DNA of 64,000 bases from Boswellia sacra (GCA_013180625.2 SNVD02012968.1:558001-622000), one strand, 5' to 3'; numbered from the stretch's first letter, positions 12,401 to 21,682 are shown. Notes: generated from the sequence alone by a model not told the origin. Numbers and translations: made by a program.

Positions 12401-15400
12401 CGTGTGCGCCTGGGAGAGATCGGGCGGGGGATGGGTCGTTACAAAGATCTTCTTAAAATCCTATAAAAATCTTAATCAAACTCTTATTAGGATAAAGACA
12501 AATATAATAGGAAGTGATATAAATAACTCCTAAAAGAATTATGAAACAAATAAATATTCTCCTATTTTCACTAGGATACATTAAATAATGTCCTAATCTA
12601 AGAGGATTTATATCATGAATTAAATACTTCCTAAAATATATTTCTAGAAACAATAAAATAATAAATAATATAATATTCTTGTTTTATCACAAGTTGGTCC
12701 AAAAAATCATCATGTGCATGGCACATGCAAGTGTAGTATATGTTGGCATTAACATGTTAGACTCTCTTTTATGAGAAACTTGGAATCGAGGTGAATTATA
12801 GGAAGTGGGACCTTATTTCCCCATGGATCGCACCAAGGAGACAAGTTTCTGATGGGAATTTAGAACAAAGGTGTCAACGAATTCAACAAATTGACCGATG
12901 GCGGCGTAACAAATTCTCTTTATCAATAAAACTATATCAAACTTCACTTTTTGATTAGAACTTGAGATGAATTTTTTTTTTTCTAAGGATAGGAGTATGA
13001 TGTAAGACAGTTTGAGTACTCTGATTAATTTCAAAGTTTTGAAGAATGCCAATGAGTTCATCAACCCTCATCTCATTAGTGTTTTAACTTTCTCAATGGC
13101 TGAAATTTTAGGTTGAAATTTATCTGAAACTGATCTGATAATTTTGCTAACAATTTCTATATCAGTGAAAGTTTTGCCAAGCATGTATGCAGAATTTGTG
13201 ATGTGGCATAACTTATAGTAAAACTCAGAAATTGACTCATCCTCATGCATCATCAAATTTTCAAATTGAGAATTTAGTCTCATCAATTTAGATCTTTTAA
13301 CAGATGCGATACCTCCATGTTTTACCTCAAGTATGTCCCAAGCTTCTTGGGCCACTTTGCATCTAGAAATCCGTCCAAAATTATTCAAGTCTACGGCAGC
13401 AAAAATTACATTGAGAGCTTTTGAGTTCCAGCTTGAATGTCGGTATTCTTCATCAGTCCATTCCTCTTCAGGTTTGGGTTTAACATCAGCAAAAGCATTC
13501 AACTTTATTGGCAGTGTCCATCCTTTAAGCACACTGGTCCATGCCTTGTCATCAAGAGATTTGACATACATTATCATTCTTACCTTTCAATATGGATAAT
13601 TACCATCATCAAGAATAGGTGGTTGTGTTTCGAATCCTCCATTACGAATGAACTCCATTCTTCTATATCAACTTGTTCGTTTCTTCACTTGTCTATCAGT
13701 GAACCTACTCTCATACCAATTGTAAGTTCTGGAAGTATGCAGTTGTAAGTAATATAACAGTAAACTATAATGTAAATCGGCACAGGAGGATTTTATGTGG
13801 TTCGGTTATAAAACCTACATCCATGGACAACTTTAGAGCTGTAATTCATCAAGTTCTTGTTTGTACAGTCTTTAGGATCGTTTACAGTGCTGACTCACTC
13901 TTACACACTAACCTAATCTTTGTAAAACAAAATCTCTTAGTGACACTGCTCACTCTCTGTCGCTAATAACTTAACAACACACTATTAAGTAAATCATAAC
14001 CACGACGTCTAACACTGAATTACATAAACACTTAACTCGCAAGTTCTCTCAAGTGTATACTAACTCAGATAGACATAATCAAAGATTTATGCACGATTAT
14101 AACCTCTCATACATGGATAAAACACTCATAAAATCAAATCAATGAAGTATTTCAATTTGCATTGAAGCCCTCCTTTCAATTCCTGCAATGCCGTGACATA
14201 ATCTCACACAACCAACCTATATGTTATGTAAACATAACGTTATATATATATATTGGTATGCCTGATTAAGATCTTCTTAAAATCCTATAAAAATCTTAAT
14301 CAAACTCTTATTAGGATCAAGACAAATATAATAGGAAGTGATATAAATAACTTCTAAAGGAATTATGAAACAAATAAATATTCTCTTATTTTCACTATGA
14401 TACATTAAATAATGTCCTAATCTAAGAGGATTTATATCATGAATTAAATACTTCTTAAAATATATTTCTAGAAACAGTAAAATAATAAACAATATAATAT
14501 TCTTGTTTTATCACAAGTTGGTTCAAAAAATCATCATATGCATGGCACATGCAAGTGTAGTATATGTTGGCATTAACATGTTAGACTCCTCTTTATGAGA
14601 AACTTGGAACTGAGGTGAATTATAGGAAGTGGGACCTTATTTCCCCATGGATCGCACCAAGGAGACAAGTTTTTGATGGGAATTTAAAACAAAGGTGTCA
14701 ACGAATTCAACAAATTGACCAATGGCGGCGTAACAAACTCTCTTTATCAATAAAACTATATCAAACTTCACTTTTTGATTAGAACTTGAGATGAATTTTT
14801 TTTTTTCTAAGGATAGGAGTATGATGTAAGACAGTTTGAGTCAGAGTCTAGTTTTTAATTAGGATTTCTATTATTTTAGCAAGTCAAATATTTTTTGCTT
14901 ATTTAATTAGTATTTTTAGCATTTAAGGATGTTTAATATTCGTAGGATTCTATTTTCTTAATATATATTTTACTTGTTTTACAAGAATTAGGGTTATCAA
15001 GTTATAAATAAGCTTGTTATGTCTCATTGTAAATAATCAATCAAAAAAAGTATTTGAAAAAATTTCCTTTGGAGTTATTTTGTCGTTGATTCGAAATATC
15101 CAAGAAACCTGCGTGTTAGACTCCTTTCGCTTGTAAAACATGCCAGGAACTTGGCTGGTTTTTAATAGAAGAAGAATGATGGTTGTATGCGGTCGAAAAT
15201 CATATCTTACATTGACTTTGTTACCACAGGACTTTAAGTTTAGGCTTATAACAGTAGGGAAGATTGTTCAGGATAAGACTAATGTAGTTGGATATTTGGC
15301 ATTTTGTGAAATGATGTTCAACTTTTTATGGTAACTTCATTATTAAAGTACTTAATATATAAGTGTTTGTTGGGCTTTTGAAACAGCGTTTCAAAGAAAT

Positions 15401-17302
15401 TTCCATACTTGATGCGGAAGAAACTAAAAGAAGGCCAAGAAGTGAGACGGGTGGCCCAGCTTGACTGGAAGATAATTGAGGAGCAATGCGACAAGCCATT
15501 TGTTGCATCAGGCCTAAAGTTTGTTCCTCTGCCAGTTACGTGGTCCAATTTTCTCTTGATCATGGTTATTATCCTCTTGATTTATTTACGTCCTCAATCT
15601 CACTGCTCATGATTTTGAATGTAGGTAATGCATGGAGAAGATTATCTCTGTTTGGGCTTTCTCTTTGGTGAAAATTATAGAGTAGCATATATATCTGATG
15701 TTTCACGCATTCCTTCAAGCACAGAATATGGTGAGTGTTGAATTTATTTATGTATTATATTTAGATGGGAAAATATAATAATTTAACTTTTTTCTGTATT
15801 GAGTCTTTAAGTGGCTCCACCACTCAATCACGGTAATTTTACGGCTTAGCAACTAGATGGATGGCAGGGGCAGTGTGGGGTAATTCCCTTGAGAAGTTCC
15901 TTAATCTGCCTTTCACTTATAGAGCTCTGTATATAAGTTACACACAAATGCAGCCTATTCTGGTGAAAAATGGTTCATTGTTAAGGAACTTGATTATCTG
16001 GTCCTTGTTCAACCTTGAGTTTTTGCAAGATTTAGTTTCAAGTTTTATGGAAAGCTCAGCAGATAGTTTCATGCATTTTTCTGGAAAAAAGATAATGGAA
16101 GTAAAAAAGCTGAATTTTAGTTTATAAAGCATCTCCGATATTATAGAAGCGACCATTATCAAGAACTTTTCTCTGGTTATTTTTCAATAAGAAAATGTGT
16201 TTTGCAGTTATTTCGAAATCTGGCGCTGGGCAGTTGGATCTTCTTATCTTGGATACATTAAATAGGGTCAGTCTGTAAGTTTAGAATTTTTTTTTTTAAT
16301 GCTTTTCTGACTACTTTCTAAGAATATTTCTGGTTTACTGTTTTATTTGTTGATGTTTTGGTAGAGTTTCTAGATTATTTGAAGAAAAGAAAAAAGGTTC
16401 TTGTCATCTTTGTAAATAGATTATGATGTTGATCGTAGGATACACGTTACTACCGAAAAGAAAGATATTGAGAATGCACGTGAAAATAACCCACACCACC
16501 CATGCCCTTGCACATGCACACACAGACCGCCAGTAGCTCTTCATCAAACTACTCAGTTTGATTAGAAGAAACTATTTTCTGTTCAATTGGTTAGGACAGT
16601 TAAAACTATTTTCAATAGTGTAACTATTATGATGGTTTGTTGCAATGATAAAACTTACCGCATTGCTTGGTGTAATTTTCCTTCTTAAAGAAATAGAGCC
16701 TCCGAACCTAGGTATTATCAGTTTTTGGTTGTTTCATCATTCATCCTGGTGGGTGCAAGGCTTTTTGTAGAAGTTCATTACAAATTAATTTTCTGTTATA
16801 TGATTTGTCTTTCCATAAATCCATCTTGCTTGTTACGAACTTTATCACTTTTGAGGATTTAGTAATATTTTTTGCACTGCTAACTTTTTCATTTATTTCC
16901 AGAAAGGATCCCACAATGTCCATTTCTGCTTCCCTCAGGTTTGTTTACGAACTACAGTTCTTGTTCATGTTAACTTGTGAATTATTAAATGCCGCTTGCG
17001 ACATTGATTGGCATTTATGCAGTCTCTCGAAACCGTGAAAAGGTTATGTCCTAAACGAGCTCTTTTAATTGGGATGACTCATAAGTTTGATCACCTCAAG
17101 GACAATGAATTTCTTGCAGAATGGTCTGAAAGGTAGAATTTTCACGATTCCTTTTTTAAGATTTTGTTTCTGTAATCGTTCCACGTATATGTGGAAAGGT
17201 TAAAAAAAAAAAAAAACTGATGTAAGTTTTCATATTGCATATAGGGAAGGAATCCAGGTGCAACTTGCACGTGATGGTTTGAGAATCCCCGCAGACCTAT
17301 GA
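468..17302 (+). CDS. metallo-beta-lactamase-fold hydrolase, nine exons
   Basis: Exons by GT-AG sites and frame: 468-685, 1206-1341, 1736-1863, 15387-15534, 15625-15730, 16208-16266, 16903-16938, 17023-17132, 17245-17302. They sum to 999 bases, a closed 332-aa frame. The protein is of the metallo-hydrolase/oxidoreductase type found in plants and fungi (PhnP-like, 'putative hydrolase C777.06c'-like). Visible metal-site motifs: GTGGSGAVP near the N-terminus, THEHADA (HxHxD) in exon 3, VMHGEDYLCLGF in exon 5, a DVSRIP aspartate, and MTHKFDH in exon 8. Substrate is unknown; a phosphodiester or similar ester is likely from the fold. No signal peptide is seen. For exon 6 I chose the donor GTCAGT at 16267 over GTAAGT at 16275, because only the first keeps the frame into exon 7 (KGSHNVHFCFPQ). 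Intron 3 is 13.5 kb and full of transposons, yet the reading frame is intact. Confidence 0.88.
2213..2510 (+). repeat. terminal direct repeat (left) of a TRIM-like element
   Basis: About 300 bases recur at 14825-15123 at roughly 85-90% by eye. Both copies hold an LTR-like TATA/poly-A stretch (GGGTTAT(T/C)AAGTTATAAA, then CAATCAATCAA). The element is interrupted at 2510 by Copia-A and resumes at 14584. The spacer between the repeats is about 240 bases, the size of a terminal-repeat retrotransposon in miniature. The ends lack a clear TG...CA, so the class is uncertain. Confidence 0.5.
2511..3384 (-). repeat. Copia-A 3' LTR
   Basis: 874 bases, with TGTAAGTTCTGG at the left edge and TACTAACA at the right edge on the plus strand (TG...CA either way). 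It matches 11597-12754 and 13721-14578. It contains the segment ATTTTACGT(G/T)GTTCGG with 'CCTACATnnACGG', also present in the solo LTR at 21.2 and 23.5 kb. Confidence 0.85.
3385..3398 (-). other. Copia-A polypurine tract
   Basis: On the minus strand AAAAATAGGGAGAA directly precedes the 3' LTR, as expected for the plus-strand priming site of reverse transcription. Confidence 0.7.
3915..5836 (-). pseudogene. extra ORF downstream of Copia-A pol (env-like / plant transposon protein)
   Basis: A chain of minus-strand ORF pieces between RNase H and the 3' LTR. It starts at a MATASDSSKTNSSSSSQTNF sequence (5836) and is broken by stops and shifts. The piece at 5244-5561 contains FLPLVKSLIQEFYANIS, then a KFVKFSPNVINRF motif. 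This resembles the family annotated as 'putative plant transposon protein', found in third ORFs of Sireviruses and some Gypsy elements. Further on there are Lys/Pro/Ser-rich low-complexity stretches (KKKVKMVKKPSDKKQKK near 4530) and a Thr/Pro-rich tail. Role unknown; env-like is a guess from position. No convincing signal peptide. Confidence 0.55.
6678..8110 (-). pseudogene. Copia-A reverse transcriptase and RNase H (degenerate)
   Basis: Minus-strand RT motifs: FDEIFAPVARLESIRLLLA, YQMDVKTTFLNGYL and ALYGLKQAPRAWYERL (7949-7533). A frameshift follows just before the YVDD region. RNase H appears at 6993-6808 as STAEAEYIAAGNCYTQLLWM and VFCDNTSVINISKNPV. The family normally has one continuous pol frame; here it is broken several times. 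Confidence 0.8.
8115..9254 (-). pseudogene. Copia-A integrase
   Basis: Integrase core at 9254-8730 with the catalytic triad in context: LLHMDHMGP (D), RIRSDHGKEFEN (D) and PEQNGIVEMKN (E). The C-terminal part at 8714-8445 has the Copia motif YFHVFGCKCYILN and DEGVFVGYA. A linker with low-complexity Asp/Asn/Ser (8402-8115) leads toward RT. Stops at several joints show it is inactive. Confidence 0.8.
9255..10880 (-). pseudogene. Copia-A gag C-terminus, protease and pre-integrase remnants
   Basis: 10507-10079 encodes a Glu/Lys/Leu-rich, probably coiled-coil segment (LYSEWLSQKEEIKTLKEEIE), typical of long Sirevirus gag. From about 9700 down, fragments such as KSKIVSKNTLNVKGLPNF and LISISQICDDKYIV are the protease C-terminal and pre-integrase parts of Copia pol. 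Stops occur throughout and no intact protease aspartate motif is left. Confidence 0.65.
10881..11453 (-). pseudogene. Copia-A gag (UBN2 type)
   Basis: 190 codons of the Copia gag capsid domain: KSLDDRAWTSVLKGWTPP, EEYRHSSWNSKALNAIF, AQEAWDILEVKHGGTASVKR and a MHEDESISEFYSKLY motif. It begins about 140 bases inside the 5' LTR. The normal start is lost or lies in the degenerate leader. A second copy is at 13068-13577. Confidence 0.8.
11580..11596 (-). other. Copia-A primer binding site
   Basis: Minus strand directly after the 5' LTR reads ATTGGTATTAGAGTAGG, close to TGGTATCAGAGC, the complement of the initiator tRNA-Met 3' end. Confidence 0.65.
11597..12754 (-). repeat. Copia-A 5' LTR with nested foldback element
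   Basis: Same edges as the 3' LTR. It is 1,158 bases long because of a 343-base insertion plus 5-base target copy at 12101-12448. Without them it is 810 bases, shorter than the other copies because of a small deletion near 11770. Confidence 0.8.
12101..12443. mobile_element. GC-rich foldback (MITE-like) element
   Basis: Two 131-base arms (12101-12231 and 12313-12443) are inverted repeats with about six mismatches, around an 81-base centre. Ends are TGTAACGACCC...GGGTCGTTACA. The 5-base duplication AAGAT flanks both sides (12096-12100, 12444-12448). The sister LTR at 13721-14578 is the empty site. GC content is far above its surroundings. It could be a DNA foldback element or a TRIM/LTR-derived inverted repeat; TG...CA ends with a 5-base duplication would suit the latter. 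Confidence 0.75.
13068..13577 (-). pseudogene. duplicated Copia-A gag fragment
   Basis: 169 codons, nearly identical to the 10881-11453 gag, ending in a frameshift after IEKVKTLMR where the other copy continues. It is a by-product of the tandem duplication, not a separate element. Confidence 0.75.
13721..14578 (-). repeat. third Copia-A LTR (from tandem duplication)
   Basis: 858 bases with the same edges (TGTAAGTTCTGG...ATTAACA), preceded by the same PBS and followed by TGTTAGACTCC, the original target flank. It serves as the empty-site control for the foldback element. Confidence 0.8.
14825..15123 (+). repeat. terminal direct repeat (right) of the TRIM-like element
   Basis: Partner of 2213-2510. 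It starts TGTAAGACAGTTTGAG and is preceded by a purine-rich AAGGATAGGAG like a polypurine tract. Its end reads GTGTTAGACTCCT, the uninterrupted form of the Copia-A target site. Confidence 0.5.
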
Positions 17303-18121
17303 TGAGGTAGGGTGATATGCTTGAACTTATATACGGTTTAAATGCTGGAAGAGAATTCTATACTTACATAAATTTAAGTGTCCTCCCTTGAGGTGTCTTA
17401 TGCATGCCATTCCAAGCCTAGCATCTCCAGATTTTTACATTTTACAAACTAAAGACAAATGGGCGTTGATTGCTACATGTATAAAATAAATTTTTAGTTG
17501 TATATAGTTAACAGCATTAAATGGCAATTTCAGAACTTAGAAGCATTTAGTTCCAGTCTCCGGAATCTGACTAAATATGTTTTTTGTTTTTGTCTCCACA
17601 GGTTTGATGGGGGACTCATGATGAAGTAATTGCTAGAAGCATACCCTTTTCCATCCCACTTGATTGGCGGAAATAAGCATAAAAATTGTTAGTACCAGCA
17701 TTCAATTATTTTGGCTCAGACGGAGTTTAAATTTTGTAAAGGACCACCGAAAAAAGTATCTTATTATTAATTTTGTTAAGATTAAAAGAGATTAAAATAT
17801 GCTATAATGTTATGACTTCCAGAAATAAGTGGCTTTTGCCTACGAAGATCTGTGACTACTGACTATGTCTATGTCTTTCGAGTAGACGCAGGACAAGCCA
17901 TTTTTTATGCAGACACAGGAATCCCTTGGCTGAAATAACTTTCTTTAGCAAATGGCATGTACAAGCGTCAACTTTTCCGAGAATTTATCAGCCCCTTCCA
18001 AGTTAAGAAAAAGTGCGTAATGTCGCAGTCGCGCTTCTAACTGGATTGGATAGAGGATTTTATTATCAATCATACTTCATGTACTAATTCTAGGATTTAT
18101 ATAATTACAATGTTTAGCCAC
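17303..18121. other. 3' flank of the hydrolase gene
   Basis: Probable 3' UTR and spacer with no ORF of note. From about 17950 the sequence is related to 56950 onward (GTCAACTTTTCC, GAATTTATCAGCC, TTCTAACTGGATT). Confidence 0.5.
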
Positions 18122-18134
18122 TGATAATTGGATT

Positions 18135-18292
18135 TTGCTAGAGTACGGTTGCCACATGGGTGCAGCTGCTTTTTTTTTTTTAAAAAAAATGTAACTTCGA
18201 CTTCTTTTTTTTTTTTGGGTGCATTTACAATTTTTTTTAAAAAAGAAATAAAAAAAGCTGCACCATGCCGCTGCTGTACTTAGAAGAACCCT
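18135..18292. mobile_element. small MITE with GTGCAGCT inverted ends
   Basis: An inverted repeat of about 28 bases (CTAGAGTAC...GGTGCAGCTGC and GCTGCACCATGCC...GTACTTAG) surrounds poly-T/poly-A. It is flanked by near-identical 13-base words TGATAATTGGATT (18122) and TGATAATTTGATT (18293). The related locus near 57125 has one such word and no insert, so it acts as an empty site. Confidence 0.55.
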
Positions 18293-19399
18293 TGATAATT
18301 TGATTAAACAAAATTGTATCTAGTGTCATCGATCCAAGATAAGTACTATGTTTCATTGGTATACGATTCTAATAAAAGTCACTTGCACATTCACGTTCTG
18401 AAATGTAGTGGTTTTATCGAAAATATAGTATTAATTATTTTCACTTAAATATTACTATTGATCTAGTACAATTGATGATTGTAAAAGAAAGTTAAATATT
18501 AGTTTATATTTGTATGAACTTAATAAAAAACAAATAAATAAGTAATGAATTAAATATTAAAATTATAATTAATATATAATTAACAATGGTAGTTGTCCAT
18601 GGTTGTCAATCCTATGGTGGACACAATTTTTTACAGATCATTTAATCAAATAAAATATGTGGTAAAAAGTACCCAAAAACAATTCGAGCAAACATTTTTT
18701 TAAACATGCTAATTAGTAAAATACGATGACATGGAAGCGTGCTTTGTCATTTTGTCTTTGATTATTTTGAAGATAAAATTTTGTCTTTGATTTTTTTGAA
18801 GATAAAAGGGAGAGGTTCCCATGAGAAAGAGTGAAAACAATTTGGTTTGAAAATCCCAAAACTCTGCAAATTTGTTGTCTTATTCAGATCCTTAGATTGG
18901 GGGAGGGACTTGATATAGACACAATTCAGCAAGCTCACACTTTCTGAAACATGTCCATGTCGTCCATGTCGTCCAAGTCTTATATATGTGAAGGGCAAGA
19001 AATTAATTAAGCGAGTCAAAAGGATTCGGTGCCTTCCTCTATGGATACTAATGCCAGCGTGTCCTCTTCACAGGAGAAACATGTCCATGTCGTCCAAGTC
19101 TTATATGTATCTTGCTCAGTTAATTACATCCTCCAGTGCCTCGTAGTCTTTTCATTATCTTGCATTAGTATGCTATTATTTTCCGCTAACAACGCGAACT
19201 ATGTCCAAGTTGCTTCGTAAAATATAATTTATGTATTATTCAATGTATTGACATGCAAATTAAACACATAAAAACTCCCCCTCAAACCAGATGCGGACCC
19301 AAAAATTTATGAGAAAATGGACACCTTAAATATTTCAATATTTATAATTTACTTATTAAAAAAATAATAAAAACATATAAGGATAAGAGGACATTAAAA
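18293..19399. other. spacer without a supported gene
   Basis: AT-rich. A motif of about 30 bases containing ACATGTCCATGTCGTCC occurs at 18952 and 19079, and TTTTGTCTTTGATT twice near 18760. ORFs here are short and have no recognisable domains. Confidence 0.5.
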
Positions 19400-20079
19400 T
19401 TATTATTTAGAAAGAGTGTTAATTTTTTTTTTTTGAGCTTGATGCCAACAAAAAAGTTGATTTTCTTTCAAAATTTTTCTTTGTAATTGTTCAAAGAAAA
19501 TTATTTTATAATATATTATGTTTTGTTCAAAAAGATTACAAATAAATGAAATAAAATAAAAATATCTCACACATAATTTTTAATGATATTTAATTTTATT
19601 AAAATTATAAAAAAGATTTAGCTATTATTGTTCATCAAGATTTTTAAATTTATGCTCTTCTTGTAACAGTTAATTAATTTTTTAAGACTATAAAAGAAAA
19701 TATAAAGAGAAACATATAATTTATATCAAACTAAATAAATAAGAAATAAAAAATCTAAAATTCTTAAATGAATAAAAATAGTAAAAATTAATTAAATTAT
19801 TATATAAACTTATATTGTTGTTTGAATTAAAGTCTTTTATATATAAAAGAGTTGATAAAATGAAAAGATAACTTAGAACTTTAAATTCATTAAGTTTTTT
19901 AGAAAAAAAGTATAAAAATGATCATATAAAATAAGGAACTGAGATAAAATTTTTAAATTTTAGAAGGGCCACGCCCCTCTAGGTCCCGTGTACCCATGTA
20001 GGTCTGCCACCGCCCTCAAACCGCAATTCGCCGCGTTAACCTACACTTATTTCTTTGACAACATCCTCACTCTTTCGCC

Positions 20080-20087
20080 TATAAATA
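20080..20087 (+). promoter_or_regulatory. TATA box of the 105-aa gene, copy 1
   Basis: TATAAATA after CTCTTTCGCC, 130 bases before the chosen start codon. A leader of about 100 bases follows. Confidence 0.55.
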
Positions 20088-20209
20088 TTAGCACAATCGT
20101 TGGTCTTCTGTATCCTTCAAAAGCCTTACTTATTCCAAAGATCGATCATCATATACAATACATATTCTGCTTTTATTTCTTTGTGGAAATTTTTACTATC
20201 TTGCTCACC

Positions 20210-20527
20210 ATGCAGGCAAACGATGCACTACTTGTAGTTACTCCAGCTTACTTCCACCAGTACTCTCAGCGTCAGGCAATCATGAATGTTAACGCTCCCA
20301 TTCCTGGCCCTAATATCATCAGTGATCAGCCCACTGATGCGGGTAGTCGTAATCACTTTACTCAGGGGGAGGAGCTTAATCCACATCACCATTTATCAAG
20401 CTTTCCTAGACCAGTTCAAAAGCATCGCGGAACATTCCTTAAGAAAGCCTCTTCAATCTTCAATAAGTTTCTTCCCTGCTGTCTTAGTATCGGTGCTGGT
20501 GTCGTCCATAATTTGGTACTAAACTGA
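20210..20527 (+). CDS. small gene of unknown function, copy 1 (105 aa)
   Basis: I do not recognise the family. The frame is open upstream to 19988, but the TATA box at 20080 lies inside that extension. I start at the ATG in CTCACCATGC at 20210 (MQANDALLVVTPAYFHQYSQ). The protein has a hydrophobic N-terminal stretch (ALLVVTPAYF), a polar His/Pro-rich middle (NPHHHLSSFPRPVQKHRG), and a basic-then-hydrophobic C-terminus (FLKKASSIFNKFLPCCLSIGAGVV) that could be an amphipathic or membrane segment. No introns are needed. The 3' region holds TTGTAA signals. The same gene lies 2,280 bases downstream with residue 84 Phe changed to Cys. The promoter-like context makes a real gene likelier than a chance ORF, but expression is unproven. 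Confidence 0.5.
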   Translation: MQANDALLVVTPAYFHQYSQRQAIMNVNAPIPGPNIISDQPTDAGSRNHFTQGEELNPHHHLSSFPRPVQKHRGTFLKKASSIFNKFLPCCLSIGAGVVHNLVLN

Positions 20528-20906
20528 AGTAATTGGGTCAATTTCTTTATGCAATTAATTCCTTTACAATATATATTATTGTAAAGGTTGTTTTAGCGGG
20601 TTCGTTAAGTCCAACTCTCCATCCTTGTCATCATGGTATCGGGCTCTTGTATTGCATTTGTCAGTTCGATACCAAGCGAATTGCTAGCTGTTGTATTGTT
20701 TAATTAGTTTGGTCTACTCTTATCTTTGTAATTGTCAGCGCGGTGTTTGCGTTTTAATTGAAGTTTCAATTTTAATTATTCTGAGTCAATTTTTCAAATA
20801 TTGTAATATGTTTGTGGTTTTTTTTTTTCTTTCCTTCTTCTAAACATTCTTATCAACCAATTTTATTTGAATAAAAAATTTTCAAACTTTTTAACTTTAT
20901 TCTAAA

Positions 20907-21106
20907 TAGTGATACTACTCCTACAAACTATTTATAAAAACTCACTGATATAAACTTACGTGGCATTATTGTATGATGTATAATTGTCACATTATCTATA
21001 TTAATTAACGTATTCAAAATTTGGAATTCACTCATCCAATCAAATCATAAAACATCAGTTTGTATGTGAAAATTTTTATGAATAGTTTGTAAGAATAGTA
21101 TTACTA
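20907..21106. mobile_element. MITE, copy 1
   Basis: About 200 bases with inverted ends of about 40 bases: AGTGATACTACTCCTACAAA...TTTGTAAGAATAGTATTACT, and inner arms CTATTTATAAAAACTCAC and GTGAAAATTTTTATGAATAG. No coding capacity. Present in both duplication copies. Confidence 0.65.
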
Positions 21107-21208
21107 TATTCCAAATATCTTTAATCTCATCCCTAATTCTTTAAAATATACCCTCACAAAGTTTGTTTATGACCAATTTTTTTTTAAAACATTATTATCT
21201 ATCTTTTC

Positions 21209-21448
21209 TGTAAGTTTTAGCAGATATGGATAGTTAACACATGCTGAAACACTTAAGAAAGATGTAACAGAGAATTTTACGTGGTTAAACTATAAATCAG
21301 CCTACATCTACGGGCAATAAGAGTTGTAATCTATTATACTGTATGTATTTACACTCGATATAGGACTCTTTACTTTGGTAGACACTCACTCACTCACTAT
21401 CCTATTCTATACAAACTTGATCAACCTCGGTCACAGAAATAATCCTTC
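21209..21448 (-). repeat. solo-LTR part (duplicate copy), cut by CACTA
   Basis: Starts TGTAAGTTTTAGC and carries ATTTTACGTGGTTAAAC with CCTACATCTACGGG, like the Copia-A LTRs. TTTTC precedes it (21204-21208). It ends abruptly at the CACTA terminus. The other part of this LTR is at 33658-34374, rejoined through the 23489 copy. Confidence 0.75.
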
Positions 21449-21581
21449 CACTACATGGGAGGGGGGCATATAATGCGCCCTTCTGCGGCGGTTTTTAAAA
21501 ACCGCCGCAGATGTGTTTTGGAAACATGGTTATACGGCGGTTTGTAAAACCGCCGTAGAAAGATTTTAAAATTTCCCCCCC

Positions 21582-21625
<44 letters not shown>

Positions 21626-21682
21626 TTTTCGTTCGATTTCCTCCCTCCCCATAGTTCTCTGCGGCGAAATCCGCCCTCTTTC
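21449..21682 (+). mobile_element. CACTA terminus, truncated duplicate
   Basis: Starts CACTACATGGGAGG, preceded by TTC. Subterminal CGGCGGTTT/AACCGCCG repeats follow, then a C-rich leader. It is cut off after about 230 bases by the duplication junction. Confidence 0.75.
21583..21625 (+). repeat. run of 43 cytosines
   Basis: An unbroken C homopolymer, preceded by seven C and a T. The sister copy at 23858-23897 has mixed sequence here (AATTAAACCCTAAATCC, then CCCGCCCCCGCG), so this is either expansion or a sequencing/assembly artefact. Confidence 0.9.

Larger units (their letters stand above)
2511..12754 (-). mobile_element. Copia-A, Ty1/copia LTR retrotransposon, Sirevirus-like
   Basis: Complete layout read on the minus strand: 5' LTR (12754-11597), tRNA-iMet type PBS, gag, protease and pre-integrase remnants, integrase, reverse transcriptase, RNase H, an extra ORF, polypurine tract, 3' LTR (3384-2511). 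The target duplication TGTTA lies at 2506-2510 and 12755-12759. The extra ORF after RNase H and the long LTRs fit the Sirevirus branch. All coding regions carry stops or frameshifts, so it is dead. It is antisense to the hydrolase gene. Confidence 0.85.
10894..13014. repeat. tandem duplication unit 1 (gag start + LTR + flank)
   Basis: Runs from inside Copia-A gag through the 5' LTR and about 260 bases of the neighbouring TRIM-like sequence, ending ...CAGTTTGAG. The same order recurs at 13015-14836. The unit is about 1.8 kb without the foldback insertion. Confidence 0.75.
13015..14836. repeat. tandem duplication unit 2
   Basis: Second copy of gag start, LTR and flank. It begins TACTCTGATTAATTTC, the sequence found at 10891 onward inside gag. 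It lacks the foldback element, so that insertion came after the duplication. Confidence 0.75.
1864..15386 (+). other. giant intron 3 of the hydrolase gene
   Basis: Begins with the donor GTACGT and ends with the acceptor AACAG. Its 13,523 bases hold a TRIM-like element, antisense Copia-A, a tandem copy of Copia-A's 5' end and a foldback element. Only about 350 bases at the left and 260 at the right look like original intron. Confidence 0.85.
19400..21682 (+). repeat. 2.28-kb tandem duplication, copy 1
   Basis: From TTATTATTTAGAAAG to GGCGAAATCC, repeated at 21683-23942. I count only about ten substitutions plus small poly-T and poly-C indels, so the event is recent. It contains AT-rich DNA, the 105-aa gene, a MITE, half of a solo LTR and the first 230 bases of a CACTA element. 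Confidence 0.9.

Noticed and set aside
16267..16274. Alternative exon 6 donor GTAAGT at 16275
   Set aside because: It shifts the frame and loses the GSHNVHFCFPQ match in exon 7; the GTCAGT donor at 16267 keeps it.
18762..19019. 85-codon minus-strand ORF
   Set aside because: Built partly from the repeated ACATGTCCATGTCGTCC motif; no supporting feature.
19988..20209. Longer 179-aa reading of the small gene (also at 22268)
   Set aside because: The TATA box at 20080 lies inside this extension, and the start in CTCACCATGC at 20210 has better context.
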